From Lentilactobacillus kefiri (GTDB taxonomy: Bacteria; Bacillota; Bacilli; Lactobacillales; Lactobacillaceae), in contig NZ_BJVK01000008.1 of the NCBI RefSeq assembly GCF_007989105.1, positions 23,529-87,528 on the forward strand: a stretch of 64,000 bases of DNA. The letters are read 5' to 3'. A model generated the notes under the pieces. The model was not told where the DNA came from and did no database searches. It worked only from the letters and a program-made list of their open reading frames with translations. The position numbers and the translations under genes are program-made. This document shows positions 9,485-19,636 of this stretch, in pieces (within the stretch, counting starts at the first letter, position 1; each line of letters begins with the position of its first letter).

Positions 9485-10497
9485 TGCTGGTCCTTTCGAA
9501 TGATAACTTGTTTGTCTCCGGAAATAAGCTTACCTACACGGCTAACAGTTTCACCTGCAGCAGTCAACTGACTTTGAATATCGTCAGCATCTTCTGGATG
9601 AACCGCAACAACCATTCCTAATCCAAGGTTGAAGGTATGTTTCATATCATCAAAAGATAAATGACCAATTTCCTGCAGATTCTTCATGATAGCTGGAACT
9701 TTCCAACTTCCATAATTGAATTCCGCAGAAAGGCCTTCAGGTAATATCCGGGCAACATTTTCTGGAAGTCCACCACCAGTGATATGAGCAATTGAGGCAA
9801 TTTTTCCCTGCTCTACCAGTGGTAGGACGGACTTAACGTAAATCTTGGTTGGTCGCAAAAGTTCATGCTTCAAATCAAGATCACAACCGGAAAGGGTGTC
9901 ATTCAAGGAATAGGAATTTTGTTTAAATAAGATGTCTCTTACCAAGCTGAAGCCATTTGAATGAAGACCGTTGGAAGCAAGTCCCAACAAGATATCGCCT
10001 TCATGCAGATTATCCGAACTCAGTAATTTATCCTGGTCGGCAATTCCTACCGCAAACCCGGCAAGGTCGTAATGACCATGGGTATACATATCAGGCATTT
10101 CGGCAGTTTCACCACCAACCAATTTGGATTGGGCTTGGGAAACACCTTCAACCACACCGGTTAAAATATCTTTTGCTTTTTCGTTATCCAAATGACCAAC
10201 GCCAAGATAATCCAAGAAGAACAAAGGTTTAGCTCCCTGTGCCAAAACATCATTGACACACATGGCAACCAAATCAATGCCAATTGTCTTGTGTAAATTG
10301 GCTTTAATTGCGATCAGCAGCTTAGTACCAACACCGTCGGTTCCGGAAACTAACACTGGGTTCTTGTAAGTACCTAATGCCAGCGGGAACAAACCGCCAA
10401 ATGAGCCAAGGTCACTATTTTTGGATAAATTCTTAATATCATCGACTAACTTGTAACCGGCATTAATATCCACGCCGGCTTTTTTGTAGGCGTCCAT
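9481..10497 (-). CDS. purM: Phosphoribosylformylglycinamidine cyclo-ligase
   Basis: A 338-residue AIR synthetase (step 5), of the PurM/SelD ATP-binding fold. Seen: DAYKKAGVDINAG at the N-terminus, GTDGVGTKL, the MCVNDVLAQGA metal/nucleotide segment, GGETAEMPDMY, and ITGGGLPEN. Full length. The ATG has a GAGGTAATTCG ribosome site, with a 10-base gap from purF and a 4-base overlap with purN. Confidence 0.97.
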   Translation of the reverse strand: MDAYKKAGVDINAGYKLVDDIKNLSKNSDLGSFGGLFPLALGTYKNPVLVSGTDGVGTKLLIAIKANLHKTIGIDLVAMCVNDVLAQGAKPLFFLDYLGVGHLDNEKAKDILTGVVEGVSQAQSKLVGGETAEMPDMYTHGHYDLAGFAVGIADQDKLLSSDNLHEGDILLGLASNGLHSNGFSLVRDILFKQNSYSLNDTLSGCDLDLKHELLRPTKIYVKSVLPLVEQGKIASIAHITGGGLPENVARILPEGLSAEFNYGSWKVPAIMKNLQEIGHLSFDDMKHTFNLGLGMVVAVHPEDADDIQSQLTAAGETVSRVGKLISGDKQVIIRKDQQ

Positions 10498-10507
10498 TCG
10501 AATTACC

Positions 10508-11950
10508 TCATCTCATTGATTGTAGTTGGGCTTGATCGCGATCATATTCTTCTTCGTAATCATAAAGTGGTGTTGGGTATTTGCCGTCAAAGTAAGCGAC
10601 ACAAAGGCCTTTATTAGGAGCATCAGTCTTCAAATTAACTGAATCGACAACCCCTTTGACACTCAAGAAGCCTAATGAATCAGCACCAAAGATTTGACGC
10701 ATTTGTTCAATCGTCTTATTGGCGGCGATCAATTCACGAACGTGTTGAATATCAATTCCATAGAAGCATGGGTAACGAAGTGGCGGTGAAGCAATCCGCA
10801 AATGAACTGAAGCGGCACCGGCATCCTTAAGCAATTTAACAATTCGACGACTGGTTGTTCCACGAACAATTGAATCATCAACTAGGACAAGGTTCTTGCC
10901 GCGAACAACACCCTTAACTGCGGAAAGCTTCATGTTGACGCCTTGTTCACGCAATTCTTGGGTAGGCTCGATAAAGGTTCTGGCAGAATATTGATTCTTA
11001 ACCAGCCCCATTTCATAAGGCAGGCCGGATTCTTCTGCATAACCCATTGCCGCTGAAAGAGATGAATTAGGAACCCCAATAACCATATCGGCATTTTTAA
11101 CGGGTTGTTCCTGTGCAAGCCGCGCACCCATTCGCTTTCGGGCAGAATGAACGTTTACCCCGTAGATGTCTGAATCAGGACGGGCAAAGTAGATGAATTC
11201 CATTGAGCAGATTGCCAACTGAGTATCATCGGTATATTTATCAACGGTAATGCCTGAATCATCAATTTTAATTAACTGACCAGGTTGAACGTCAAATTTG
11301 AATTTGACACCAACGGCATCCAAGGCACAGGTTTCACTGCAGACAACGTATGCGCCGTTTGGAAGTTGGCCGACAACCAATGGTCGAAAGCCATTTGGAT
11401 CAAGCGCTGCATACAAACGGTCTTTAGTCATCACAAGGTAGGCAAAGCCACCCTTGATGATATTTAAGGCTTCCTTCATTTGATCATCTAGGTTGTCTTC
11501 CCGGCTCAATCGAATTAAGTGCATCAAATTTTCAGTGTCTGAGCTGGAATGATAAATTGCACCGCGGTCTTCCAACTTCTTACGAATTGAAATGGCATTG
11601 GTTAAGTTACCATTATGTGCCAAGGCAAATTGGGTATCACTAAAGTTAAATGGGAGTGGCTGAATATTTTCCAGCAAGTTGCTGCCGGCAGTCGAGTAAC
11701 GAACATGACCAATGGCGGCAGAACCTGTCATTTCATCAACCGCATTAGGTGAATCAAAGACATCTGTTAACAAGCCAAAGCCACGTTTGGTTGTCAAATG
11801 ACCATCATTATTAACGGTGATCCCAGCGCCTTCTTGTCCACGATGTTGAAGGGCAAATAGGCCAATGTAAGTTAATTTGGCTGCATCGGGAGTTCCCCAA
11901 ACGCCAAAGATCCCACATTCTTCATTTAAACTTTTTACTTCAGACGGCAT
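10508..11950 (-). CDS. purF: Amidophosphoribosyltransferase
   Basis: A 480-residue committed-step enzyme: PRPP plus glutamine to phosphoribosylamine. The N-terminal Ntn glutaminase domain begins after a short propeptide, with the mature catalytic Cys in EECGIFG (Cys12). HRGQEGAG and HNGNLTN follow. The C-terminal PRTase domain carries [15 protein letters not shown] start at the ATG at 11950 (MPSEVKS), which keeps the propeptide at the usual 11 residues. An upstream extension to 11968 would lengthen it without a better ribosome site. It overlaps purL by 16 bases. Confidence 0.96.
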   Translation of the reverse strand: MPSEVKSLNEECGIFGVWGTPDAAKLTYIGLFALQHRGQEGAGITVNNDGHLTTKRGFGLLTDVFDSPNAVDEMTGSAAIGHVRYSTAGSNLLENIQPLPFNFSDTQFALAHNGNLTNAISIRKKLEDRGAIYHSSSDTENLMHLIRLSREDNLDDQMKEALNIIKGGFAYLVMTKDRLYAALDPNGFRPLVVGQLPNGAYVVCSETCALDAVGVKFKFDVQPGQLIKIDDSGITVDKYTDDTQLAICSMEFIYFARPDSDIYGVNVHSARKRMGARLAQEQPVKNADMVIGVPNSSLSAAMGYAEESGLPYEMGLVKNQYSARTFIEPTQELREQGVNMKLSAVKGVVRGKNLVLVDDSIVRGTTSRRIVKLLKDAGAASVHLRIASPPLRYPCFYGIDIQHVRELIAANKTIEQMRQIFGADSLGFLSVKGVVDSVNLKTDAPNKGLCVAYFDGKYPTPLYDYEEEYDRDQAQLQSMR

Positions 11951-14169
11951 GACAATGCCCCTTTCCAAATACCAAACGCTTTATCAACATCAATATCAAA
12001 GTAACCATCGTTGGCTTGGACAAATAGGTGATTGTCATCGACTACCTTTCCAAGCTTTTGTGCGTCATTTCCAACTAATTGTTCAAATTCGGCTTGCTTT
12101 TCTTGTGGTACTGAAACAATGAATCTTGATTGACTTTCGGAGAAGAAGTCGGCGACGGTTAAGTCGGCGGTCAAATCAACTCCGAGTTGATTGCCAAATG
12201 TACTTTCGGCAATGGCTGTAATTAAGCCACCTTCGGAAATATCATGAGCTGAGTTCAATAACTTTTGTTGAATAGCAGCAGTTACTAATTTTTGAATTTT
12301 AACTTCATAATCTAAATCAAAATCGAAGAGCTTGCCGGAAATGTTACCGGTTTGCATCTTTTGAATCTGTGAACCATTGAAACCTGGTTCAGTCTTGCCG
12401 ACAACGTAAACTGCGTCGCCAGCGTGCTTAAAGTCTTGAGTCGTAATGTGATCCAAGCCCTTGATTAAACCAACCATGCCGACCATTGGGGTTGGGTAGA
12501 TTGGAATATTATCGTATTCGTTGTTCAATGAAACATTTCCGGAAATAACCGGTGCTTCAAATTTTTCACAAGCCTCTGTCATTCCCATAACTGCTTGATC
12601 CAATTCATAAAATTGATCAGGCTTTTCAGGGTTACCAAAGTTCAGGCAGTCGGTAATTCCCAGTGGAACAGCTCCTGATGCTACAATGTTTCGAGCCGCT
12701 TCAGCAACTGCCATGGCGCCGCCTTCTCGAGGGTTCAAGTAAAGGTAACGACCATTCACATCCGTTGTGATTGCCAAAGCTTTGTCATGATGACGAACCC
12801 GGACAACGGCTGCATCTGAACCAGGTGCAACAATGGTGTTGGTCTGAACCTGAGTATCATATGTTTCATAGATACTTTCTTTGGAAGCAATTGTTAATTG
12901 ACTCAACATTTCTTTTAAAGTTTCGGTTGGGTTGGTGATTTTTGGTTGATACTGGTTTGTATCAACATTCTTTAAATGTTCAGGCATTTCTGATTCACGG
13001 TGATAAACAGGTGCTTGTGATGCTAATGAATCAACTGGAACATCTGCAACCAATTTACCGTGATGCATGAGCTTATAATTATGACCTTCAGTCACATGAC
13101 CAATGACAACGGCATTAACACCATGGTCAGCGAAGACTTTTAATACTTCATCTTCGTGACCGGCTTTAACACATAAGAGCATCCGTTCCTGAGATTCGGA
13201 AAGCATTAATTCAAATGCAGACATTCCGGCTTCACGTTGAGGAACGAGATCGAGGTTAAGTTCCATCCCGTTTCCACCAGCTTTGGAACCCATTTCTGCA
13301 GATGATGAAACCAGTCCGGCAGCACCCATATCTTGGATACCAACTAAAGAATCGGAATGATTATTGATAACATCCAAGCAGCCTTCCATTACTAGTTTTT
13401 CTTCGAATGGATCACCTACTTGAACAGCTGAACGTTGGCTTTCGTGTTCTGAATCAAATTGGAATGAAGCAAATGATGCACCGTTAATACCATCACGGCC
13501 GGTTTTATGACCAACGTAGATAATACTGTTGCCGACACCGGCAGCGGCACCAACTTCAATCTTATCCAAATCCATCAAACCAACAGACATCACGTTGACC
13601 AATGGGTTATGAGCATATGCATCGTCAAATGCGGTATCACCACCAACAGTTGGAATTCCGATACAGTTACCGTAAGCACTGATACCAGCAACAATTTGCT
13701 GAATGAAGTATTTGTCGGCATCTGTCTTAGGTTCGGCAAATCTCAAGCTGTCCATGCTGGCAATTGGACGGGCACCCATTGAGAAGATGTCCCGCAAAAT
13801 ACCACCAACACCGGTTGTTGCGCCTTGGAAAGGTTCAACGGCAGATGGATGATTATGACTTTCGGCCTTGAATACAACACCTTGGTTGTCACCAATGTCA
13901 ATGATTCCGGCACCTTCACCGGGACCTTTAACAACGTGCTTACCCTTGGTAAAGAACTTTTTGAGAACCGGCTTGGAATTCTTGTAAGAACAATGTTCAC
14001 TCCACATTCCTGAGAACAAACCAACTTCGGTATAGTTGGGAAGTCGATGTAAAACATCATCTTTGATTAATCCATATTCGTGATCAGTCAAGCCCATTGA
14101 TTTGTAAAGCTTGTTGTCGCGGATTTGTTCTGGTGTGGCTTCGGTTGTTTGATCCATTACACTATTCAT
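11935..14169 (-). CDS. purL: FGAM synthase, large subunit
   Basis: A 744-residue small-type PurL (ATP-binding synthetase subunit) that works with PurS and PurQ to make FGAM (step 4). Two tandem PurM-like halves are visible, with [16 protein letters not shown] near residue 50, [14 protein letters not shown], and GDNNVG-type ATP sites; the second half has LNFGNPEKP and [10 protein letters not shown] choose the ATG at 14169 because GAGGGG stands six bases upstream. The longer frame has no such site and would overlap purQ by about 90 bases. Overlap with purQ is eight bases. Confidence 0.96.
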   Translation of the reverse strand: MNSVMDQTTEATPEQIRDNKLYKSMGLTDHEYGLIKDDVLHRLPNYTEVGLFSGMWSEHCSYKNSKPVLKKFFTKGKHVVKGPGEGAGIIDIGDNQGVVFKAESHNHPSAVEPFQGATTGVGGILRDIFSMGARPIASMDSLRFAEPKTDADKYFIQQIVAGISAYGNCIGIPTVGGDTAFDDAYAHNPLVNVMSVGLMDLDKIEVGAAAGVGNSIIYVGHKTGRDGINGASFASFQFDSEHESQRSAVQVGDPFEEKLVMEGCLDVINNHSDSLVGIQDMGAAGLVSSSAEMGSKAGGNGMELNLDLVPQREAGMSAFELMLSESQERMLLCVKAGHEDEVLKVFADHGVNAVVIGHVTEGHNYKLMHHGKLVADVPVDSLASQAPVYHRESEMPEHLKNVDTNQYQPKITNPTETLKEMLSQLTIASKESIYETYDTQVQTNTIVAPGSDAAVVRVRHHDKALAITTDVNGRYLYLNPREGGAMAVAEAARNIVASGAVPLGITDCLNFGNPEKPDQFYELDQAVMGMTEACEKFEAPVISGNVSLNNEYDNIPIYPTPMVGMVGLIKGLDHITTQDFKHAGDAVYVVGKTEPGFNGSQIQKMQTGNISGKLFDFDLDYEVKIQKLVTAAIQQKLLNSAHDISEGGLITAIAESTFGNQLGVDLTADLTVADFFSESQSRFIVSVPQEKQAEFEQLVGNDAQKLGKVVDDNHLFVQANDGYFDIDVDKAFGIWKGALSCRLK

Positions 14170-14845
14170 AAATAACCCCTCGACTCTTAATGTGATTGAC
14201 GATTGATTGGAAAACTCCTTTACCATCGTCGGAACCAAGTACTGCTTCAACAGCTCGTTCAGGATGAGGCATCATTCCAAGCACGTTTCCCTGCTTATTA
14301 ATGATACCGGCAATATTATCAATACTTCCGTTAGGATTGCTGTCATATTTGAAGACAATTTGATCATTGGCAATCAATTCACGCAATGTATCCTGATCAC
14401 AGTAATAATTACCGTCACCATGCGCAATCGGCAGGTTGATCATTTGGCCTTCCTGGTATTCGGAACTAAACATTGAATGATTATTATTAACAACTAATGG
14501 TTCTGTCTTGCAGATAAACTTAGCTGAAACATTTTTCTGCAGGCTGCCGGGAAGTAATCCCGCTTCAGTCAGAATTTGAAATCCGTTGCAAATTCCAAGA
14601 ACTGGTTTGCCGCTTTTGGCGAATTCCTGTAAATCAGGAATAATTGGTGAGAAGCGGGCAATCGCACCACTTCTTAGATAATCGCCATAAGAGAAACCGC
14701 CGGGAATAAGTACGGCGTCAAAACCTTCGAGTGTGTTCTTCTTATAAGAAACCAGTTCGACATCTTCTTTGATGATGTCTTTAATTGCGTTATATAAATC
14801 CATTTCGCAATTTGATCCTGGAAATGCAAGGACGGCAAATTTCAT
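14162..14845 (-). CDS. purQ: FGAM synthase, glutaminase subunit
   Basis: A 227-residue class I glutamine amidotransferase that supplies ammonia to PurL. The catalytic Cys is in [10 protein letters not shown], and the His-Glu pair is in MPHPERAVE near the C-terminus; FPGSNCEMD is at the N-terminus. Four-base overlap with purS and eight-base overlap with purL, typical of a tightly coupled three-gene FGAM synthase set. Confidence 0.97.
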   Translation of the reverse strand: MKFAVLAFPGSNCEMDLYNAIKDIIKEDVELVSYKKNTLEGFDAVLIPGGFSYGDYLRSGAIARFSPIIPDLQEFAKSGKPVLGICNGFQILTEAGLLPGSLQKNVSAKFICKTEPLVVNNNHSMFSSEYQEGQMINLPIAHGDGNYYCDQDTLRELIANDQIVFKYDSNPNGSIDNIAGIINKQGNVLGMMPHPERAVEAVLGSDDGKGVFQSIVNHIKSRGVIYE

Positions 14846-15105
14846 TGAGCAGCCTCCGTTTCTTCAATCTCGTAGTGATAATTTTCCATGTTGTAATTGG
14901 CGAGGAGCTTGTCACAAATTTCGTTAATTTCTTTGTCGAGCTCATCTTTTGATTTGCCGTCAGCAACGGTTAATTCAAAATACTTGCCAAGCTTAACGTC
15001 TTCAACGTTGTCATAACCCAAACGCTTAAGAGCCTTGTGAACTGCTTCTGCTTCAGGGTTTAAAATTGATTTTTTGTAATTAACATAAACTTTTGCAAGA
15101 GCCAT
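14842..15105 (-). CDS. purS: FGAM synthase, PurS subunit
   Basis: An 87-residue small protein that bridges PurQ and PurL. It begins [19 protein letters not shown], the typical beta strand and DPQG-like turn region of the family, and contains VKLGKYFEL. Its start overlaps the purC stop by one base. The last 10 residues are Glu-rich. Confidence 0.95.
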   Translation of the reverse strand: MALAKVYVNYKKSILNPEAEAVHKALKRLGYDNVEDVKLGKYFELTVADGKSKDELDKEINEICDKLLANYNMENYHYEIEETEAAQ

Positions 15106-15836
15106 TATTTAACGTCCTCCACTTTTTCCAAACGACCAAGAATTTCTTTATAAACAGGGACCAAAGCGCCAAGGCCTTTTCTGAAGACATCTTTGTCGAG
15201 TGACTTTTTAGTGTCACGGTCAATCAAACGGCAGCTGTCTGGAGAAATTTCATCGGCTAAGATTAATTCGTTGTCGGAATCAATTCCAAATTCAACTTTG
15301 AAGTCAACCAGGTCAATATTCATTTCGGAGAAGATTTCCTTGAGACGGTCATTAACCTTCAAGGCAATTGCTCGCATCTTGTTCATTTGATTTTCAGTTG
15401 CAACATTCAATGCTTCAGCTTGGAAATCATTGATGAATGGGTCGTCCAGTTCATCACTCTTAAAGAAGAATTCTTGAACCGGCTTGTCGAACTTCATTAA
15501 ATGCTTAACAGCGAATTTCTTTTCAAAACTTCCTGAAGCAAAGTTACGGACAACTGTTTCAAGTGGAATGATCTTAACGCGTTTAACTAATTGATTGTTT
15601 GAATCGATTTGTTTGATGAAGTGATTCTTAATGCCGTGGTTGGCAAGGTCTTTAAAGATCAAAGATGAAATTTCACAGTTGGTTTGGCCTTTACCTTCCA
15701 TCTGAACCTTCTTCTTACCATTGAATGCGGTAACTTGGTCCATGTAGTGAACCCACATTGTGTTAGGCTCGTTAGTTGTGTACATTTCCTTAGCTTTACC
15801 TTTATACAACAAATCTTTTTTAACAATTTCAGTCAT
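15105..15836 (-). CDS. purC: SAICAR synthetase
   Basis: A 243-residue enzyme joining aspartate to CAIR (step 7). Seen: LLYKGKAKEMY near residue 9, DQVTAFNGKKK, ETVVRNFASGSF, VDFKVEFG, and LADEISPDSCRL. Full length. It sits between purK and purS with a single-base gap and a single-base overlap. Confidence 0.97.
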   Translation of the reverse strand: MTEIVKKDLLYKGKAKEMYTTNEPNTMWVHYMDQVTAFNGKKKVQMEGKGQTNCEISSLIFKDLANHGIKNHFIKQIDSNNQLVKRVKIIPLETVVRNFASGSFEKKFAVKHLMKFDKPVQEFFFKSDELDDPFINDFQAEALNVATENQMNKMRAIALKVNDRLKEIFSEMNIDLVDFKVEFGIDSDNELILADEISPDSCRLIDRDTKKSLDKDVFRKGLGALVPVYKEILGRLEKVEDVK

Positions 15837-15837
15837 T

Positions 15838-16971
15838 TTAATTTTCTCCCTTTAACATGTCTGTGGATTTCAGTAACTGGTCAATGTCGTCACCAACAAC
15901 GGTAACGTGGCCCATCTTACGTTGTGGTCTAATTTCAGCCTTACCATAATCATGGAAATGCCACTCTGGATGTTCCGTAAGCAGCTTGCGGGCAAGGGTT
16001 AAATCCGTTCCTAACAGGTTACGCATAACTGCGGGCTTTTCTTGAACAATTTCAGGAATTGGTAAACCGCAGATACTTCTTATGTGAGCTTCAAATTGAG
16101 AAATGTTGCAGGCTTCGATCGTGTAATGACCGGAGTTATGTGGACGAGGTGCAAGTTCGTTAACCATGACATCTTTATCATCAATAACGAAAAGTTCAAT
16201 TCCAAGGACCCCGTATAAATCAAGCCGGTTGGCAATCGTTTCAGCATATTGCTTGGCTTTGGCATGAACCGTCTTGGAAAATCTTCCAGGTGCAATGGTT
16301 GTGTGAAGGATATGATTCTTATGACGATTTTCAACAAGTGGGAAAGTAATAACCTTGCCATTCAAATCGCGGGTAACCATCACAGATGCTTCGGCAATGA
16401 AGTCCTGACGAGCTTCCAAAATACATTCGGTTTTGGAATATAATTCTGAAGCTTTTTCAATATCAGCATCGGAGTTGATGTCCACCTGACCATGACCGTC
16501 ATAACCGCCGGAAACGGTTTTTAGAATGGCGGGATAACCAACTTTTTCAATTGCGGCCTTTAATGAATCTTCGTCGGTAACCGCTGCAAAATTGGTAACC
16601 GGAATTCCACAATCTTTAATGAAGTTCTTTTCGTTTAACCGTTGGCCGGTAATGTGAAGTAAATGAACACCTTGTGGAAGTTCGGCAACCTTTTTAGCTT
16701 TGAGCAGTGAATTCTCATCAACGTTTTCAAACTCATAAGTTAAAACATCACTTTTTTCTGCCAGTTTCATTAATGAATCAACATCATCATATTCAGCGAC
16801 AATTTGGAAATCGGCCACCTGATCTGCAGGTGCTTGCGGCGTTGGATCAAGAATACCAACGTGATATCCCATTGATTTGGCAATCAATGCCATCATCTGT
16901 CCAAGCTGACCACCACCGACAATTCCAATCGTGGCTGGTGGCAAAATTGTTTTAATCGAACTGCTGCTCAC
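15838..16971 (-). CDS. purK: N5-carboxyaminoimidazole ribonucleotide synthetase
   Basis: A 377-residue ATP-grasp enzyme that carboxylates AIR with bicarbonate. [12 protein letters not shown] is near the N-terminus, [12 protein letters not shown] is the ATP-grasp glycine loop, and [12 protein letters not shown] binds metal. I choose a GTG start at 16971, because GGAGG stands nine bases upstream and the dinucleotide-like fold then begins at the normal distance. The frame also contains an upstream start at 17025, which lies deep inside purE. Overlap with purE is 20 bases. Confidence 0.94.
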   Translation of the reverse strand: MSSSSIKTILPPATIGIVGGGQLGQMMALIAKSMGYHVGILDPTPQAPADQVADFQIVAEYDDVDSLMKLAEKSDVLTYEFENVDENSLLKAKKVAELPQGVHLLHITGQRLNEKNFIKDCGIPVTNFAAVTDEDSLKAAIEKVGYPAILKTVSGGYDGHGQVDINSDADIEKASELYSKTECILEARQDFIAEASVMVTRDLNGKVITFPLVENRHKNHILHTTIAPGRFSKTVHAKAKQYAETIANRLDLYGVLGIELFVIDDKDVMVNELAPRPHNSGHYTIEACNISQFEAHIRSICGLPIPEIVQEKPAVMRNLLGTDLTLARKLLTEHPEWHFHDYGKAEIRPQRKMGHVTVVGDDIDQLLKSTDMLKGEN

Positions 16972-17440
16972 TGTTTTTGGCCTCCACTCTTTGTTTTTCC
17001 TTGAGATCGGCAAGCTTCTTGGCAACCGCCGGATCAGTTACCCCAATAATTTGAGCTGCCAGTAAAGCGGCGTTTTTAGCACCAGCTTCACCAATGCTGA
17101 CTGTGGCAACCGGAGCGCCAAATGGCATTTGGACAATTGAGAGTAATGAATCAACACCATTTAATGTTCGTGTTTTCATCGGGCAGCCAATAACGGGAAG
17201 TGTCGTGTTTGCTGCAATCATTCCTGGTAAATGGGCGGCACCGCCAGCTCCTGCAATGATTACTTTCAATCCCTTGTCACGAGCCGTCTTGCCAAATTCT
17301 TGAAGTTCATCAGGCATCCGATGTGCTGAGATAACGTGCTTCTCATAAGGGATCCCAAGACTTTCAAGTTGTTCACAAGCCAGCTTCATTGTTGGCCAAT
17401 CAGATATTGATCCCATTGCTACGCCGACAGCGTTTGCCAT
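16952..17440 (-). CDS. purE: N5-CAIR mutase
   Basis: A 162-residue class I PurE, first gene of the operon, moving the carboxylate from N5 to C4. Visible: GSISDWPTM, the His-Arg-Met motif [28 protein letters not shown], and LLSIVQMP. I start at the ATG at 17440, eight bases after AAAGGTGAG. A GTG at 17449 is in frame but overlaps that ribosome site. Confidence 0.96.
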   Translation of the reverse strand: MANAVGVAMGSISDWPTMKLACEQLESLGIPYEKHVISAHRMPDELQEFGKTARDKGLKVIIAGAGGAAHLPGMIAANTTLPVIGCPMKTRTLNGVDSLLSIVQMPFGAPVATVSIGEAGAKNAALLAAQIIGVTDPAVAKKLADLKEKQRVEAKNSEQQFD

Positions 17441-17477
17441 TCCAACCACTCACCTTTTCAATTTATTTAGTGTCTAC

Positions 17478-17506
17478 AATATACTTGACATCATAATGGA
17501 AGTCAA
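17478..17506 (-). promoter_or_regulatory. Promoter of the purine operon
   Basis: On the minus strand TTGACT (17506-17501), a 17-base spacer and TATATT (17483-17478), about 38 bases before the purE start. Confidence 0.8.
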
Positions 17507-17510
17507 CGTT

Positions 17511-17525
17511 AATGTTCGTGTTTAA
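17511..17525 (-). promoter_or_regulatory. PurBox (PurR operator) upstream of the purine promoter
   Basis: The minus strand reads AACACGAACATT, matching the PurBox core CGAAC with its AT-rich flanks, immediately upstream of the -35 box. In Lactococcus PurR activates from such boxes, while in Bacillus it represses; which applies here is inference. Confidence 0.7.
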
Positions 17526-17706
17526 AACGATATATGCCACTTTTTACGTAATTTTTTTAATTAATTTCCGTATTTTAATCGTTTTGTCTTTAAACTGTTA
17601 TGATTTTTTTATGATAATTCGGTATTTGACCAATTTCATCTTTCCCAGTCAGTGGGTTGAACATGTTATGATTAATGTATCGATGAGTTTAATTGGAGGA
17701 ATACAA

Positions 17707-18684
17707 ATGAAATTTAGAACGCTTGGTAAAACAGGTTTTAAAATCAGTGAAGTTTCTTTAGGTACTTGGCAGCTTGGTGGAAAATGGGGGACTCCATTTG
17801 ACCCGAAAGATGCTCGGGATACACTTCAAGAAGCTTATGATCGTGGTGTTAACTTCTTCGATACAGCAGATGGGTATCAAGATGGCCAAAGTGAAAAGGC
17901 GGTTGGTGAATTCGTTCAGAAACATCCAGATGTTCACTACACAACCAAGATTGGTCGAAAAGAAATGCCTCTGGACCTCAAGCATTTCGATCCTGCCCAC
18001 GTTGATCGCTACGTTGATGAATCACTGCAAAATATGGGTGTCGATTCCTTGGATATGGTTCTTCTCCACTGTCCACCAATGATGAATTACTACATGCCGG
18101 AAACTTTCTTTGAACTGGACAAGTTGAAAAAAGCCGGCAAGATTAAGAATTATGGTGTCAGTGTCGAACGGGTTGAAGAAGGAATCAAAGCTTTAAGCTA
18201 TGATATTTCAGCTGTTGAAATTATCTTCAATATGTTCCGCTTACGTCCAGCCAACCTCTTCTTCGATTTAGCCAAGAAGAACAATGTCGGCATTTTGGCT
18301 CGGGTTCCCCTTGCCAGTGGGCTTTTGACCGGTAAGTACACCGCCGATACCAAATTTGCTCCCGAAGACCACAGAACAACCAACCGTCACGGAGAACAAT
18401 TTGATAAGGGTGAAACTTTCTCCGGTGTTGATTACCTGACTGGTGTTAAAGCTGCAAATGAATTAAAGCAACGCCTTGGGACAGATAATCTTGCTGCAAT
18501 GGCTTTACGTTTTATCCTAATGTATGATGCTGTCTCAGCAGTCATCCCCGGTGCAAGCAATCCAACTCAAATCGAACGGAACACAACGGCTGCCGACTTG
18601 CCAGCTTTAACTGACGAGCAAATGCAGATTGTCCGCAACGTTTACGACAAATACATTAAGAACCCGGTCGATTATCTCTGGTAA
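17707..18684 (+). CDS. Aldo/keto reductase
   Basis: A 325-residue NADPH-dependent (alpha/beta)8-barrel oxidoreductase. Seen: LGKTGFKISEVSLGTWQLGG at the N-terminus, the catalytic-Asp/Tyr segment FFDTADGYQDGQSE, the Lys in TKIGRK, the His in VLLHCP, and the cofactor tail AVIPGASNPTQIE. Physiological substrate unknown. I start at 17707 because GGAGGA stands six bases upstream. The frame is open for 65 more codons, but that part would overlap the PurBox region and encodes no family sequence. Monocistronic, divergent from the purine operon. Confidence 0.88.
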   Translation: MKFRTLGKTGFKISEVSLGTWQLGGKWGTPFDPKDARDTLQEAYDRGVNFFDTADGYQDGQSEKAVGEFVQKHPDVHYTTKIGRKEMPLDLKHFDPAHVDRYVDESLQNMGVDSLDMVLLHCPPMMNYYMPETFFELDKLKKAGKIKNYGVSVERVEEGIKALSYDISAVEIIFNMFRLRPANLFFDLAKKNNVGILARVPLASGLLTGKYTADTKFAPEDHRTTNRHGEQFDKGETFSGVDYLTGVKAANELKQRLGTDNLAAMALRFILMYDAVSAVIPGASNPTQIERNTTAADLPALTDEQMQIVRNVYDKYIKNPVDYLW

Positions 18685-18709
18685 TCACCCCGATTCAAAC
18701 TAAGTTATA

Positions 18710-18750
18710 AAAAAAGGCTCATCAACTTAAATAATTGATGAGTCTTTTTT
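18710..18750 (+). terminator. Terminator after the aldo/keto reductase gene
   Basis: CTCATCAA and TTGATGAG arms with an 8-9 base loop, followed by a T-run. Confidence 0.85.
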
Positions 18751-18773
18751 CGATCAGTTATGCGATAATATCC

Positions 18774-18813
18774 AAAAAAGGTTCCGGAGCAATCAATGCT
18801 TCGAAACCTTTTT
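18774..18813 (-). terminator. Terminator of the metal-handling operon
   Basis: On the minus strand AAAGGTTTCGAAGC and GCTCCGGAACCTTT pair around ATTGATT, followed by six T, 24 bases after the dps-like stop. Confidence 0.85.
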
Positions 18814-18836
18814 ACATACACAATGTTCATTTAAGA

Positions 18837-19385
18837 CTAGTCTTCGTCGTCTTCTTCATCCAAGCCTTCACGTGGTGTATTGCCAAGTAAAGCCTGAAGT
18901 CTGGCAATGTTATGGTTGTTATCCCGTAACAAACCAATTAAATGCTGAGCCAGAACTGGACGGTCTTCTTTGTCCGCCAATTTGATGGCACGGGTGACAA
19001 ACATGTTCTCAGTATCATAATCATGAACCAAGTCGTTAATGATCCATTCTGCAGATTCATACTTGTTTTGACCATTTTCTTCGAGCATGGCGTATTCGCC
19101 AAATTCTTTTTGGGTACTTGGGGTTACTAAGGCTTCGTCAATTAAGACTGCGCCCAAAGCATCCTTTTGAGCATATGCCTGGTGCAACAGTTTGCCGAAT
19201 AAATCTTTCAGCTGTTCAGCCTGCATCCCTTTGACATACCACTTAGCCATCTGGAGCTTGTCTGATAATACGACCAAATTGGAAACGATATGACCAGTCA
19301 TGGCACCGGCAGTTGGCGTGTGATGATCAATATCTGCTTGCTTTACTTCTGCTTCAAATAATTGTTCTGGAGTTGCTGTTGTCAT
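18837..19385 (-). CDS. Dps-like ferritin-fold protein, ferroxidase ligands not conserved
   Basis: A 182-residue helical protein of the Dps/ferritin-like superfamily. The hallmark helix is LQMAKWYVKG, where ordinary Dps has LHxxHWxVKG. By eye the canonical ferroxidase residues are replaced: His of HW by Lys, the next-helix His by Lys, and the E of DEIAE by Ala, while the Asp of QKDAL remains. So iron oxidation in the usual way is doubtful. The C-terminus is very acidic (DEEDDED). I start at the ATG at 19385 behind AGGTGAAGAAT. Third gene of an operon with a metal P-type ATPase and an HMA protein, suggesting a role in metal or DNA protection. Confidence 0.75.
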   Translation of the reverse strand: MTTATPEQLFEAEVKQADIDHHTPTAGAMTGHIVSNLVVLSDKLQMAKWYVKGMQAEQLKDLFGKLLHQAYAQKDALGAVLIDEALVTPSTQKEFGEYAMLEENGQNKYESAEWIINDLVHDYDTENMFVTRAIKLADKEDRPVLAQHLIGLLRDNNHNIARLQALLGNTPREGLDEEDDED

Positions 19386-19394
19386 ATTCTTCAC

Positions 19395-19616
19395 CTATTT
19401 CACTTTCATTGATTGAACTTCATAACCTAAATCAGTTACCGTATCCGACAGCTTGTCGGCAGAGATTTTGTCCCCATCGAAATCTGTCTTGACCTTGGCT
19501 GCATTGAACAACACTTTGACGTTTTCCACGCCATCCTGTTTTTCCAAAGCACCCTTGATCTTTTGCATGCATGACGGGCATGATAATGCGTCTAATTGTA
19601 AAATTGCTTTACTCAT
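19395..19616 (-). CDS. Small heavy-metal-associated (HMA) protein, CopZ-like
   Basis: A 73-residue soluble metallochaperone with the ferredoxin-like HMA fold. The metal-binding pair is in LSCPSCMQK (CxxC) near residues 11-16. It is the only HMA domain of the cluster, since the neighbouring ATPase lacks one, so it may serve as a detached N-terminal domain. The metal (Cu, Zn or other) is not determined by the CPSC motif. I start at 19616 with a good GGAGG site. Ten-base gap to the dps-like gene and 20 bases from the ATPase stop. Confidence 0.85.
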   Translation of the reverse strand: MSKAILQLDALSCPSCMQKIKGALEKQDGVENVKVLFNAAKVKTDFDGDKISADKLSDTVTDLGYEVQSMKVK

Positions 19617-19636
19617 ATTAATAACCTCCATCTCAT

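Noticed and set aside
17512..17706. N-terminal extension of the aldo/keto reductase
   Set aside because: Overlaps the PurBox, is hydrophobic without family match, and a clear GGAGG site sits before the ATG at 17707.
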